In this document: in pieces, positions 24,527 through 38,490 of the stretch | How positions within the stretch are numbered: the stretch's first letter is position 1 | How the letters are laid out: each line of letters opens with the position of its first letter | Source of the DNA: Pycnopodia helianthoides | Taxonomy: Eukaryota; Echinodermata; Asteroidea; Forcipulatida; Asteriidae | Length of the DNA stretch: 64,000 bases | NCBI GenBank assembly: GCA_032158295.1 | Contig: CM063248.1 | Location: 14,770,657 to 14,834,656 of the forward strand | Direction of reading: 5' to 3' | Notes under the pieces: generated by a model | Told to the model about the DNA's origin: nothing | Databases searched by the model: none | What the model saw: the letters and a program-made list of their open reading frames with translations, nothing else | Program-made: the position numbers and the translations under genes

Positions 24527-27500
24527 CGTCAAGTCTCTGTTTCTTAATAACGTTTCAAATGGCTCTGGTTCTTGCCACAGATGAATCCAATTCTTAGAAA
24601 AGATGCTTTGTTGGCGGCATTTGACTTTTATTGTTGCATGACAATTGGTTTTTCTACACAGTATCGGCAGTGACGACTGTAAGGGGACAAGGGGTGGGGA
24701 GGGTTTGATTGCCCCACATATTTACACAGATAAAAATCACAAGTTTTAATTCCCAATACAGATAGAATGTCATTTTACTTTCTCTGGTCAGTTTGTTTTT
24801 CTTCTTACCGTGCCCGAGTTTTCCCCAATATTTAGCCAGCATTATGGAGGCAGTTTCCCCCGGTCGTTCACCTACGTGCATAGCTCATTGGAGGTCTGAT
24901 TAAGTTTTTGGGTTAACTTTTAAACCTCTTCTGTGGTCTAACCATTGTACTGTAGACCCCAAAAGTTCCATGCGAAAAACAATTCCGGCAAAACCATCCA
25001 AAAGCAACTACTAATAGTAATGCATTGTAATAAGATGACAAAACGTTATCATCATTTAAACCTATTCATATTATTTTCAAAACAAGTTGCCGATTTACGT
25101 TTTCAAAAATCGCCTCCAATATTTCCCCCCATTTTTTCTGGGTCAGTGTAACAAGTTGTCCTACTTAATACGTAACACGCCTAACGGTTGGATCCATTAC
25201 TGCTAATTATTTCTAATGGGGTGGTCCACATAAGTCATCATCCCGCAGACATCGCCCTATAATCGTCGATTGTCATTATCATCCGAAACGGTAAAGTGTT
25301 AATTCCTCTACTGCTAAGCATGACATTTCTACCCCGTGCACCCCCTCTCCATTCCGTCAATCCACTCGGCAATTGGTGTACAATCAATGCATAGCTTCAA
25401 AACGGGGCTGCCATTCTAATTTTCACGCGGCAATTTTGGAAGGACGCTGTGAGTGTGAGTCTCGGCCATTCGGTGTTCCTTGGTTACTCCGCACCGTAGT
25501 CATACCCCCCCCCCACCTCCTCGAGCTTCGGGTATAACTCGAGAATCAAGAACAGGGGGAAACAAATGAAATTAGAATGTGTTATCTCAATCTGGTTTTT
25601 GTTCTCTCCCTCGTAGTAATCATTGTACGGCCTACATATCGGTAATGGGTAAGGTGGATTCGCTCTATTTCTCTGAAGTGGTGGTTCTCTGTGTTGTATC
25701 GTGGAGTACGAGCGGTTGAGGGGCTGGCAGCCGCGGTGGAATTAAGATTGCTTGCTATGTAGGTTTATACAATGCTCTGTATTTCTTATGGATCAATCCA
25801 AAGGGTGCATGACATGGTTTTCTTTTTAACGTCATATCATCACATCAAACGTATATCAAAATGACCCCCCCCTGTTTTGAAAAATAACTAGATCTCCTAA
25901 ATTTGCTTACATTTTTGAAAGAAATTTGTTGCCCATCCGTAGCATGAGTTTAAAATTTCGAACCAAATGTTTGAACTAATCAATATAAACAATGCCAAGA
26001 AAACACAAATCATTGACGAAGATTGTGTTAGCAAATGTTCACGTTGTCATGTGCAGTACTACCATAAACTCAGTATCTTTATGACTTGGTGATGTTTTGT
26101 GGCGATAAAGCTAATCGGCAGTAATGAGGTGTCAATGAACAAACAAGGGGACGTTTCAATATAGGATGTGACAATATTTCCTGGCCAGGACAATTGATAT
26201 GATTTTTTTAATTCTAAATCAAGAACTGATCACTACCGGACTTGGTATTGGAGTCTGCTTGATAGTGAGCTTTGGTAACAAGAGTAACATATATACTTAT
26301 TTTATGACTTCCGAAGCCGAGATCCCACCCACTTGTAAGAAATGCAACAGAACAATGAACAAAAGAAGCCCCCCCCCCCAAAAAAAAAATATATAATTTT
26401 TTTTAAATAAACAAATAACAGCGAGGTTAATATCGGATTGGAAGAAAAAGAGGTGCTGTGAATTGGAGCAAAAGACCCCCTTGAATGCCCCAACTGAAAA
26501 TACAAGTTTTTCTTGTGGAAAATGTTGCTTTTAGATTGCATACACTATGTAAAGATGCTATAGGTATATAGAATTTGCTTTTTTTGAAGCGCCTTGTCAT
26601 AATATTAACTTTGAGAAACAATTCGCAAGCTAAAATGAGGATCAGACATACAACAAAGTAATCTTACTTGATTGTTCTATTTTAGTTTCTTCGAAGGCAC
26701 CGAATGTGACAGCCTTCATGCCAAGTGCGCAAAATAAGGGTTGCCTCTGGGATCCATGGTTAACCCTTTTAAAGTATGAATAAATCTACTCTTTTTTGGG
26801 GGGAGGGGTGTAAACGTTCCTGTTACTACGCGCTTTACTACGGGGGTCTTGAGCGAATACCTCGGTGATATGCAGCCCAAAGTATGTCTCTGTAATCGCG
26901 CTAAAATCTCGTCAATTACACGGCTCCCAACATCACCCGAGATCGTCACTACGGAGTTATTATCATGTAAGAAGATCAACTTCCCTTAATTCCATCCATC
27001 TCAGGAATTCTGCGAAAGGTTCGCTTTTAGTTTTTTTTTTCGTGGAGTGGGCGGGAAAAAGGGAAACAGGAAAATCAGGAAATAATAATAATAAAAAAGA
27101 AAAAAATGAATATAACAAAAAGTGAATCCAGACCTGAGACGAGACATCTGCTGTCCGTATCGTGACGTTGCTGCATGTTAGCCAATCGCTGCCCTCCTGC
27201 CCACCCTGTGGTGACCAATAAGAAATCAGAATATTCACTAACCTTCAAGCAATGGGTTAACTTCAAACGCTATTGGCTAATACTAACTTTATACAAAAAC
27301 AAAAACAAACAACTAACACACAAATTTGTAAATAAATTTGATTAGACTACACTATGATTTCGAAAATAACATTTTTGTGAAACATAAAAATGGTAAATCC
27401 CATGCCTGAACTTTTCAATACTTCCTTTATACAGTGTTGTTTAATATTTGTTTATTTGAGGCTCTAATTCTGCGCATAATGATGTTTAATATTTTCCCCT

Positions 27501-28408
27501 AATTTTAATAATGATATAACGTTTTCAAAGACTTTACATCTTGCGTCTGCTTGAGTAACATGCTTCATGCCAATTGCTGCATTATTCTGCCCACCGTCTG
27601 GTGACCGCTACGAACTTTTGCAATTTCCCTACAGACTTTTTAACGCACAGATGCTAGCATCATCGACAGGTGCAAAAATAAATTGTTGTCATGATAAATT
27701 TGCCTCAAAAACAGGGGCTTAAAATAGTGTTAGACCCACCCATGCTAGGGTGATCTATCTACGGTTGATCTACACGAGTGCCACGAAACTTACAGATTCA
27801 CACTCTTCCCTGAATAAAAAAAAAAAGTGCAGCAACGTCTGGGATTGCGTTAACAAGAAATTAATAACCCAATTCCCTAAAAACACCATAGACGTCAGGG
27901 CTACTTCATTACATAGACAATAAGTCTGGGAAAGTGACGGTCAACTCGACTGCGAACATGACTCTGATTAAAGAGGGTAGCGACGAGTAGGTGCTTTAGA
28001 GGGTTGGGCCTGGATCCAGCAGGCCCATATTGAGTGACTCAAACAACTGAAATTAGGGATATTGCCTAGACTAATCTAACACACCCATTAACCTAAGAGA
28101 CTCAATCTCTGGACTTATTGGACGAAGTAATTGGTGATCAAGAATAAGACTCTCATGTGAGGATTTTTTTTTTTGCTGTTGCTGTCTTTAAGTTTACATC
28201 TTATTGGTCAACGCCGACAATGGAAAGTACTTGAGAGGGACACGCGTATGGTGCCAGTTTATAGCTGATATCACATCGAGTTAGACAACTAAGGTATTGA
28301 ATATTTCACTTAAGATCCGAACAGTTAAACAGGCGTTGTGAGATTGTTTCGCACCTCCCACACACACACCGCTTGAAAAGTCAAATTCGTGCCCCAATTA
28401 AAAACAAA

Positions 28409-28443
28409 ACAAAACAAAACAACAAACAACAACAACAACAACA
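28409..28443. repeat. CAAAA / CAA simple repeat
   Basis: A run of CAAAA units passing into ACAACAACAACAACA, in the intron. Confidence 0.9.
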
Positions 28444-29124
28444 ATGTATAATTTATCAAGAAGGCTAGAATTAAAGACTTGAGATGACGGGAGGCTGTTG
28501 TGGATGGGGTTCTAATACAGAGCGGCCAGTCCAAGAGTATCCGAAAAATGTAAGGGCAGTGGAGTATTTAACAATACGTGGGGAGTACAGGCTTTCCATC
28601 GCCTGGCCTCCAAGGCGCACATTGACCCGGGCTGGGCCTCTTAATCAACCGTTACAAAATAACTGGAAGAAGGCAAATTACTTTATAAGAAATATGCACG
28701 CCCGTGGCCGCTCCTAAAAAGCACAATTACGGGTAAAACAGCTAGCAAATGACATCAATTTGCAGTTTGTTTTATCAGATAAGTGGTTGGAAAGGCGTCC
28801 GGGGTTGCATCGGGCAACAAACGATGATGTCCCATTTACATAATTGGAGCGAGGGATTCGTCAGTGGCATGGTTTGCCCCATCTTTGGCCTCGTTTAGTC
28901 ACTCTTGTCAGTTACGTTTACAAGGATTATTTTTCATTGCCGTGCTTCTTCTCCAATTGGTTTTGATAGTTTGTTTAACTGTTAATCATGTACCTTTTTA
29001 TCAATAAAGAATAATGTACGAATGGGGCTGGCTTCGATTGTGTTTTTAGAACCGTCAATACCGTGTTGGTGTATGGGTTTGTCACAATTGTGCCGGCTAG
29101 GGCTATAACGTACACATGGTCCCC

Positions 29125-29738
29125 GCACACTCTTAAAGGAACATTACAGAATTGGTAAGAAAAAATTTTGAAAAATATACTTTTGATCACAGATTTACAT
29201 AAAACTTACACGGCCTAATGATGATGATATAGTAGAAAACATCCCTTGAAATATTTCTGTCTGAAATGCCATATTTGATGAGAAATGAATAAACTAACTT
29301 GCCGATTGGAGTTTATCGCTCAGTGAGCGTTTTATTCATTTGTTGAACCTATATGATTTCATGCAAATGTGTAATCGGTTTTTCACTATTTTCTCGTGAC
29401 CCAGATGGCCGATCGATCTCAAACTTCTACAGGTTTGTCAGTTATGTATATGGTGGATTACATAAAGTGCTTACACTGCCAGCAACTGTTTTGTTAGCAA
29501 AAACCAATTCTGTAATGTTCCTTTAAGAACTCCTGGCTCAGAATTGACCCCGATTCCGGGTCCCAGGGGAACCCATTTCTGGGTCAGGCTGACCCGAAAA
29601 CTGGTTTAAAAAAACAGGGATTTCACCTCGCATTCTGCGTCAGTTTGACACCTTTTTCGTACATTTTGACACATTTTCGGGGTCAGCCTTCCCTAAATAT
29701 GGGTCAGTCCCAATGGGAACCGGGAGTTTTTAGAGTGC
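29125..29738. mobile_element. MITE with GCACTCT ends, interrupted by a TTAA MITE
   Basis: The left end GCACACTCTTAA and, after the insertion, GAACTCCTGGCTCAG form a terminal sequence that is inverted in GGGAACCGGGAGTTTTTAGA, followed by GTGC, at the right. The interior has repeated GGGTCAGGCTGACCC-type palindromic pieces. The element was split near its left end by the MITE at 29133-29526. No coding capacity. Confidence 0.6.
29133..29526. mobile_element. TTAA-flanked MITE (copy 1, reverse orientation)
   Basis: Inverted ends AGGAACATTACAGAATTGGT flanked by TTAA on both sides. It is homologous to 33121-33486 and 44522-44871 but in the opposite orientation, and is the longest copy. The interior includes GCTCAGTGAGCG and GATGGCCGATCGATCTCAAA. 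No coding capacity. The TTAA duplication is shared by piggyBac-type elements, but the terminal bases are not typical of that superfamily, so it is left unassigned. Confidence 0.8.
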
Positions 29739-32700
29739 AAACCTTACTTTCCAAGTTGTTTTTCTCCAGCGTGTGAAATATGAAACATCTTACAGATGCT
29801 GGCCACAATGTTTCAAGATGCAGAGAATCGGTATGACGTGTACCCTGGCTCTTATCGCAAGCCAGACAAGGAGTATCACGGCTTTCGAGGCCCAAAGTTT
29901 TTAAAGCAATCTACCTATTCCTTCCAGCAGTTGATTACATTTGCCGAAAAAAGTATCCACAAAATCTAAAATATCCATACTCCGAACAAAATACAGAATT
30001 TAGTCTGCCTACACGACGCAGCGCCCTCATTGTTATAACAGGTGACAATTAATTAAACTGATTATACCGCAGGCATTAGTTCAGACAATACGCGTAGTTA
30101 TCCCATACATTATTTTCAAGATAAAACATCCGTTTTTTTTATTTGCTCACATTTGCTTGTTCAACTTGACCGTTGTCATAAACTGCCTGCAAAACATGGC
30201 ATAATTTAATATTGAGATGCAGACAAACCCAAGATATAGGCCTTTAGGATATAGGTTCCTGTGCATTTAAAATAAACAAATGTTCTATATATTTTGCGTG
30301 TATAAAATGCCCACCTTTTGAAACTGGAATTATGAAAAGTTACAATTATTATAGCGATCGTAAAGTTTGCATTGATACCAGTTTTTCTTGTTTTTCATCA
30401 TAAACCTTATCTTTAAAAAGCTGTTTTTCCCCAAACGCAAAAAATCATCAGAGGTTGGTTTAAAGGTGCTGTTCTTACAAAGAAGACGCTTTGAATGCAT
30501 GTAAATCTGTCATAAGGCAATGACGTACCGCTCCTTTAAAATGTGCTACGTTATCAGAATCACGTAGTAGCATTATTTTAATTGTCGGCTCATCATTTCT
30601 AGATATTTATTTCTGACTAAACAAATAACACCACCGTTGTGAAGAGATTCGATTGATTGGGCGGAGATTCGATTAGCTCGGAGTCGATGGCGTAGTATAA
30701 ATCATTTATTTGGGTGTCAGCGTTCATTATCACACTCGGATAACTTTAAATAATGACGGTCGAAACCAAACATTACAACTTATAAACAAAAGGGTACAGT
30801 TATTGTTCAAACTACATGGCGGTGTCTGTGTTAGCCGTAACATTGATTGACAAATAAGATAATATTGTGGTAAGTTTGGGCAAACAGAAGGGGTGACAGG
30901 GCTTTTAGATCTGTCCATCGTTGATACACTATTACAATGAAAAGTAAAAAGTTTCTTCCAAAATTGCATTAAAAACAAATAATAATAGCAATTGTGGTAA
31001 TTATGATAATGGAGACTAAAATACAAAATAAAAGAGAGTAATTATCGATGAAAACAATCTGAACGCTCACAGATGATGAAGTTCATACAAGTAACATTCG
31101 CGCACCATACAGTATAAGTCAAGAAACAAGTGGTCGATAACCTCAAAGATCACACTTGCTTATTTCAGTTGCAACAATCGAAATAAGCCAGATATGAACG
31201 AATCTCCGCCAAGACATAAGCCGTGTCTTGTTGTTTTCACTAAAAACGGGGTCCCCCAATCTTAATGGAAGGTTTGTTAATTGAAAACCAGAAGTCCGGA
31301 TTGAATTTTATTCTATACTACTAGTAAACACAATGTTTTTACTGCTCCTTTAATGCGAGTATAAAGCTAGTACCATAATAGCTCTGGAGACGTCCTACGA
31401 ATGACATTCACGATAATGATGAAGATGATGATGGATATCATGACAGTAACGAGAAAGGGATTTTGTTAACAATATCAACCACACAAACCTTACAATGATT
31501 CCACATTCTCCTCTGTAACTAAACCCACCCAATCCAACCTCCAGACCGCCCCCACCCCACCGTCTCAAACTCAGCATTAAGTCCCGCAAAAGAAACAAAA
31601 AACACAATGGAAGACTTCGGGTTGAAACTCCTTTTTCTTTAGCTTTGACAAAAGCGATGCCACTTCGCCGCACTCGTTAAGATCAAGCCTCATCCAGAGT
31701 CCCCCGGTCCCCGAGTTGATTTTACCCCCATTCAGGGCAGACAAACCACTTGACTCCGGTGAAAACCTTCAGAGGGTGCCGCCGACCCCTTCATGTTGTG
31801 TAGTATGGCTCCCATACCCAACTCTCTCGGTGTTCCAAGTAATTTGGGGGTTCCAGCAGATCTATTCTTCCATGATGAACTTTCTTTTATTTATTTTTTT
31901 CTCCATTGGGGAGATAAAAGACGATCAGCTTGCGTACTGCACCATACATGTTTACTTAACTAAACCAAGATATCTGTAAATAAATTGAGCTTCAACACCG
32001 TCTGACATGATTGTGTATGAAATACATGAACTGTGACTGTATTTTAATGCAGTGAACAAACAGTGCATTGCAGGTATACTCATCCTAGCAATAGATCATC
32101 GCCTGACAAATTTCCAGTGATTAATAAAAGACGAATATCGGTGGCAAATATAATCTCGGTCACCGGTGCATGAGAAAAGACAAGGCGACTTTCGTGGCCG
32201 ATATGATAAATGGCCAGTGATAGTACTTCATGAATGTATTCAATGGGGACCCTGTGACTTCTTCGCACGCCCGCCTTGTAACAAATTACCCATTGCCCAG
32301 TGGACGTCTCCATACCAGCCGTGCGCCGACCGGCTCGACCGCGGGCCGGTGCACTGTTTGGACGGTACGGACACAGCGTCTCAGGACCGCTCAGTCTCAT
32401 TCCGTATTCACACGAGGTGTATCGGGAGCTTGGTATCTCTCATCTCGGACTCTTGGCCAAACTAGATACTTCACAATCTTTAACTATGTCCGGATGCCTC
32501 AGAATCTCTGACATCACTTACGCACTAGTGATGTTATAAATGACTTCCACATAACCATAAAGTCAAACTCAAACGAAGATTTCCTTAGAAAAAAAAGCCG
32601 ATAGAAGTGTGTTTGTACGTGAAGAAAATACCATAATACATTCACTGAATCATCTTCCAATTTTCCCATCTCCCAATTCTATCTTTATGTTATGCTTTCG

Positions 32701-33120
32701 TTTGACTTTTTTTTAACACCGCGTATAGAGTTGTTACATTTCAGGGGAAAATGTTGCGGTTGGTAATCAGACAAAGTAAACAATATTTGCACTCTATTAA
32801 GCATTTAAACTTTATTTCCAAAAAATCATTGAAATTAACAAAACTGTGTGTGAAATGTTTCAACATTCGTATAATTGTTATATTTCTGACGCACATCTTG
32901 TGTTGCTTATTTAAATTACACGCCCGTGCAATTAAAAAAAGCCACACAGTATAAATAGTTTTTCAAGAAGGGTGTGCACATGTACAAAATTTGTCTTATA
33001 ATAATTAAATTTTCAGCATTAAGCTTAATTCTTTCTTCGATGTTGAACAATTCTTTATTTTGTAGTTAAAGTTGATGAACAAATCTCATTTACATATTTT
33101 ATTAGTGATGAACTGTACTT

Positions 33121-33486
33121 TTAAAGGAACATTACAGAATTGGTTTTTGCTAACAAAACAGTTGCTGGCAGTGTAAGCCATAACTGACAAACCTGTAAAA
33201 GTTTGAGATCGATCGGCCATGGGTCACGAGAAAATAGTGAAAAACCGATTACACATTTGCATGAAATCATAGATTCAACAAATGAATAAAACGCTCACTG
33301 AGCGATAAACTCCAATCGGAAAATTAGTTCATTTATTTTTCATCAAATATGGCATTTCAGACAGAAATATTTCAAGGGATGTTTTCTACTATCATCATCA
33401 TTATACCGTGTAAGTTTTATGTAAATCTGTGATCAAAAAGTATATTTTACAATTTTTTTCTTACCAATTCTGTAATGTTCCTTTAA
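33121..33486. mobile_element. TTAA-flanked MITE (copy 2)
   Basis: Begins TTAAAGGAACATTACAGAAT and ends with the inverted sequence ATTCTGTAATGTTCCTTTAA. The interior matches copy 1 in reverse, with small indels. It makes short chance open frames near its right end. Confidence 0.82.
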
Positions 33487-35722
33487 GTAAAATTATTTGT
33501 GCTCTCGGAGTAAACATGTCATGTTTTGTTTTAGCATGGCGAAGAATGTTACGAATAATTAGCACATATAAGAAAGTTAATATATTCCAAAGAACCAGTG
33601 AACACATGAGGCTTCTTGAGTTAAAGCTGAGTCTATAGTATGAGTGTTTGGCCAAATAAACGAAACCAGCATGTTTAACAGCTGCACATCTCTCATTCTA
33701 AAGTTTTTAACGAGTTTTGTTTTCACTTTCCATGACCCAGTTCTATATAGCCTATCAGCTTTGAAAGTCTCATTGAGAATTCCAATGCAAAAAAAATTCA
33801 GCATTTCATCTGATTGCTTTCGCTTGGCTTCCGGAATTGTTTTTATAATAAGTTTTTTTTTAGTGTCCGTTTCGTCATTGCAGTGTAAGGCTTGCTTCCT
33901 ACAATACGAACTCAATATCACGGTAGGATGACGCGCTACAAAGTAATCGCCAGAGATGATGCACCTCTTGAAATATTAACGAGGGTGAAACTCCCAAAGC
34001 AACACCGATGTAATAACCCGTCTGATTTTACACAGATTCCACCATAATGCCTAATGATAAGGCAGTATTCTCTACCTAAGCATGGCCATAATATAGGTTT
34101 GTATTCCAATCACTTTGAAGTTTACCTCCACCGACAAATCGATCTCTCTTTTCACCCCCTTCGGTCTCCCCGCGAATAAGGATCATCTGGTATCTAATTA
34201 ATTTAAAGTACGCAGTGAGTTTGGGACTTCATTGAAAAAAGGAATGTACAACAAAGTCTCCAAACAGGGATTGCTGAATGCGTACTAGTGCTTATGTGGG
34301 AGAATAAAACCCGTTCAAGGGGTACCGTTCCAGCTCGATCCATGGTTTGTCCCAAGAGACGAAAGATCAATCCGTTCGGATGGTGAAGACGACCCCCTAA
34401 GTTGGATCACGGAGGACCCATGGTTGATAAAAAAAACCACAGAGGGGTACAAGACTATCAAGACAGACAAAGGAGCAGCTACAGTCAAACCATCGATGTC
34501 ACATGGGCAATTTGATTACCGAATTATAGGATGCCCCAGACTGGGCGGCAACCCTTTGATGTCTAATCGAATCCATTGTTGTTTGTTGGTTGTAGTCTGA
34601 AGTTCTGAACCTCGGTCTGAACACAGACTCTATTAATAGTGAAAAGACCCACTGAGGGAAGCCATGTTGTTTTGTTGGATTCCCTTATTTTTGTGGGTTT
34701 TTTTTTGGTGGGAGTAAATTAGCTCCCATCCATCTTCTATAGCTTCCAGTAAACACACATACAACTAACCTGTACATAGTACAAAAATCGGAGTCGATGC
34801 TTTAGTGAAAATAACGGTTTATGATATGGCGATCGAAATAAGCGACGTCGATTTGAGGGTAGTTCAAAAGTTAATTCCTGGACGATGACACTATTTCCAA
34901 CGGAACTATTTTGCCGAAGGTTTGGTTCTGGAATGAACTTTAACGTGAGCTTTCAGATTGAAACTATTTATGTGAAAAAAAACATCGAAGCCAAAGCCGG
35001 AACCGAATCAGATCCGAACCACTCGAAGTTCAATCCGAACTTTGGTAAAGACCGCAAATAATTTGTTTAAATAACCGACCGAAAAGTAAAACATGATGTT
35101 GTGTTCAAGACATACATTCATCAAACAAATACGATTTCCCATCAGAAGGGCAAGGATTTCTGCTTAAATATGCACATTTTTGAGGGGAAAAAATGAAGAG
35201 TAAATTCAGGTCAACACACTCAGCTTAAAGAAGCAATTTTAAAAGGGTACTATTTATCAACATACAACTGTACATAACATAACACGTTCATGCTTAAACC
35301 CCTACCCCCTAAAAACAAAAAACAAAAACACAAAAAACACACACAAAAACCCAAACAAAATAAAAAACAAACAAACAAACAAACGTGAGAACATTTGTGA
35401 TCAAATCATTTAAGTTTTTTTTTTGGGGGGGGATACTGTTTTCAAAATTACAAAGTAAACTCTTTCACAAAACCAACATTGTGAACCAGCCCTTTTACAG
35501 TGATGATGTTATGACGAAGCTCGAGCTAAGCTAATAGCGATGTGAATTCTGATGTCCTAGTACATTTCATGTATCAAAATAGATAAACTGAATGACATTG
35601 CCGCCGTCGAAAACTCATGATTGATGCTCCATTTACCGACAATTATTGATACTACTTCAGACAGGTAACAGCCGTAGTTTAGGGTCTACTTGGTAAATTA
35701 GATGCAACCGTCGACATCACGG

Positions 35723-35730
35723 TGACGTCA
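35723..35730 (+). promoter_or_regulatory. CRE palindrome next to a homeodomain-type site, intronic
   Basis: TGACGTCA followed at once by TGCAATTAG (the complement contains CTAATTGCA, an Antp-class ATTA core). Candidate binding sites only. Confidence 0.2.
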
Positions 35731-35969
35731 TGCAATTAGTTACAAACCTATTTTCAGTTTATTGGGAGTAGAAGTGTAAGTGAATGGTACCTTTCTCGTG
35801 GTAACCGGTATTTCTAAGTTCTGGTTTTACCAAGTAGAGGGACCAGACCAGACCTTGCCCCCGGTTTTTTCCAAAATTGATTTAAATGGGTGAATTAGTG
35901 AAACCATGGTGAACTGTTGTCATATCTCCTCCTGCGAAATTACTATCAACTGTGAGGCCCTGAAAAGGG

Positions 35970-36185
35970 GATGTGGGGGAAACAGCACAAGCCTTTGCTG
36001 TATGGAGAAGCATTAGGCTAAAGCATGGAGGTAGAGTAGACAAGGTGTGGAACAGCACAAGCCTTGCTGTATGGAGAGGCATTAGGCTAAGCATGGTAGA
36101 GTAGACAAGGGGTGTGGGGAAACAGCATAAGCCTTTAGGCCTACTGTATGGAGAAGCATTAACGCATGGAGGTAGAAGTATAGAG
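35970..36185. repeat. Three-copy minisatellite, unit about 70-80 bp
   Basis: Three imperfect direct copies of AACAGCACAAGCCTTGCTGT ... TGGAGAAGCATTAGGCTAA ... GGTAGAGTAGACAAGGTGTG. It causes a Pro/Leu/Ser-rich open frame on the minus strand that is not a gene. Confidence 0.8.
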
Positions 36186-36699
36186 CAAGAGAGCAGATTG
36201 GGAGATGCGAGTCTGGGGTCATCGCATAGCAGTGTATTGATCACAGACAGGCACCACGCTAAAGGGAGATGGGCCCCTCTCCCAGAGTAATGGTCAGGCA
36301 CCCAGAGGGACCACTCAACCGTGGATGTAACGGGCCCCGAAAGCCCCCCTCATTGACTAGAAAAGGACCTGGGCTTGGGACACGGAGCTATCGGTTACAT
36401 CCCCATTCAGCACCCACGATCGCATCAACAATAGCCCCGGTAAATTACCCCGGACGTCTGTTTGTGTAAGCGGCTTATTACAAGACAACACAAGGCAGTG
36501 GAGTATTGACTTGGTAAAACGGGGGACCTATGATTCGGTAACCATTGACAAGTAGTTTGCTTGTTGTTATTTGGTTAGCGAATTTGAAAAACCAACTGTG
36601 GAATTGAGTTGTTCATCCTGTGTTGAATGGGGGGAGACTGGAGCAGCTCGAGAGGGTTTAGACATTGTGAGTTGGAATGTTGTTACTCCGTCTCGTATT

Positions 36700-36868
36700 G
36701 AGCCTGGGGTAGGCTGTGGAAGAGGGGGGGGGGGCGGGAACAGGCCGGTGTGTGGGGATGGGGTGGGGGGGGGCTTCCACCATAATAAAGCCTACATTTA
36801 TTTTCGGTGTGAGTGGGGGAGGGAGGGGGGGGGGCCTTCCACAATAATAAAGTCTACATTTATTTTCT
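36700..36868. repeat. G-rich tract with a two-copy tandem duplication
   Basis: Long G runs (GGGGGGGGGGGG and similar) alternate with two copies of CTTCCACCATAATAAAGCCT / CTTCCACAATAATAAAGTCT plus ACATTTATTTTC, with a period of about 70 bp. G-quadruplex-capable on the plus strand. Confidence 0.75.
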
Positions 36869-38430
36869 AATTTGAGTTTTTGTTTTTACTCGCCTTCTTG
36901 CTGTCAGATACAATGGTTTGTGTGGGTCGGGGTGAGGTGGTGATGAGGGGTGTTCGAAAAACAAATATTTTTGTTTTATTTATTGTTTTTTTATAATTCA
37001 AATGACTATTGGTTTTTGCCTTGGCTCACTCCATCCATCGGGCAAGATCGCGCACACGAAGCACAATCAAAAGTGTATTTCTTTTCTTGCAATGGACTGG
37101 ACACCAGACACCGACTATACTGTGTAAACTACCACATCATCAATACGAGGTCCGACAGAGAAATGTCTCTGAACAATTTCACTGAATTTCAATTAAAGAA
37201 AACGTAAACGATGAAAACGACCAAAGTATGTAACAATAACGCTGCCTTTTTGTTATTAATGCAGCTATTTGAGTAATAAGATTAACCTTGTTCGTAAATT
37301 TGCTTCTACCCAAACTTCGAACGACTGAGCTCTAGATTTGACATGAACAAACTTCATTTTGTGATTCTTCTGATGGGATTTCACTGAACTTCACTTAATA
37401 ACGCCGAAATAGGATACCCACCTGAAGTAATCTACATTCATTTTAGCAGTAAAAAGTGCGATGGCTTGTCTGTAACCTGACAGAACAATAAAAACAACAC
37501 AGACACGAGCAAGCCAAGAGATTCAAGTTGTTGAATCCAATAACACGGTATTTAAAAAAAAAACACTTAATCAAGTCGGTTTCATGTGACCAAATCTTGT
37601 TCTCATCTAAAAATAGCCAGTATAAAGCTAGTTTCTCTCAACCAAAAACATTATTTGGGAATGAAATTGTCCCAAGCACGCGTTTAACGAGTGTTTACCA
37701 TCACCCCTATACACAAGCCACATACAAATAATCCTGATCATTATTTCGAAACCCCAATCTGTCTCTCTGAGATGCGAAGGAAGGTAGTAATCAGTTCATA
37801 CATTCATCGTTCCAAAGACTGGATCTACAACAAGCGAAACATTTACATCAACATCAGATCGGCAAGGCAGACGAAGTTACCCGGAGAAAAAAACCACCAC
37901 TCTAATAAACAACCCGGGGGAAACAATATAGAAACCTCGATCTTTTTTTCACCACCTTGTAAAATGACTTGTCAATTGTAAATTGGGTTAAATGCAGGCT
38001 AATGACTTGTGCCGCTTGTATACATCGGTAATAGCCATTTAAGCCACAACTTGATTCTATTTCAATAAAAACCAAACGGTTACGAAGCGAGTCATAAATT
38101 GAGAACCAATTTCAGATCTTTTGTGGAGAGCTATGCGTGTTTATGCGATGCAACCTTGAGGTGGACGTTGGGTGTAAGACCAGCTGGTTGACGAAAACAA
38201 CTTTTTAAAAATATATTATCACACAAAATATCAACTCGAAAGTTTAAATCTTACCCCTGGTAATAGCATATCCCTTAAAAAAATTGTAAAAATGTTGAAA
38301 ATGTAGCTTCACCACTGTAAACACAAACAACAAAATAAATGGATTGACTCTAAAAAAAGATAACGTCAGAGTTGACAACAACAACATATAGACGACGATA
38401 CATAATGAGTGGAACTTTGCATAGTAGGAA

Positions 38431-38490
38431 ACTCGCTTTTCTCCTGAAGACAATCAAAACATTAAGCTTGAAACGTCGAATTTTCAGAAC
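38431..38490 (+). ncRNA. Hammerhead-like motif, probable retroelement relic
   Basis: CTGAAGA (38444-38450) is followed by a weak stem and then GAAAC (38470-38474) and GTC. This is the order of conserved core blocks of a hammerhead ribozyme (CTGANGA, stem II, GAAA, NUH cleavage site). The putative stem II is only about three pairs (AA.C with G.TT) and stem I is poor, so this copy is probably inactive. Penelope-like retroelements of animals are known to carry hammerheads of this kind; that origin is inferred. Confidence 0.35.

Noticed and set aside
32080..32511. Overlapping open frames of about 100 residues on both strands within the intron
   Set aside because: A GC-rich block lowers stop frequency on both strands; no domain, no consistent splice sites and no similarity recognised.
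35882..36301. 139-residue Pro/Leu/Ser-rich frame on the minus strand
   Set aside because: It overlaps the three-copy minisatellite at 35970-36185; its repeats are DNA-level, and no domain or splice signals support it.
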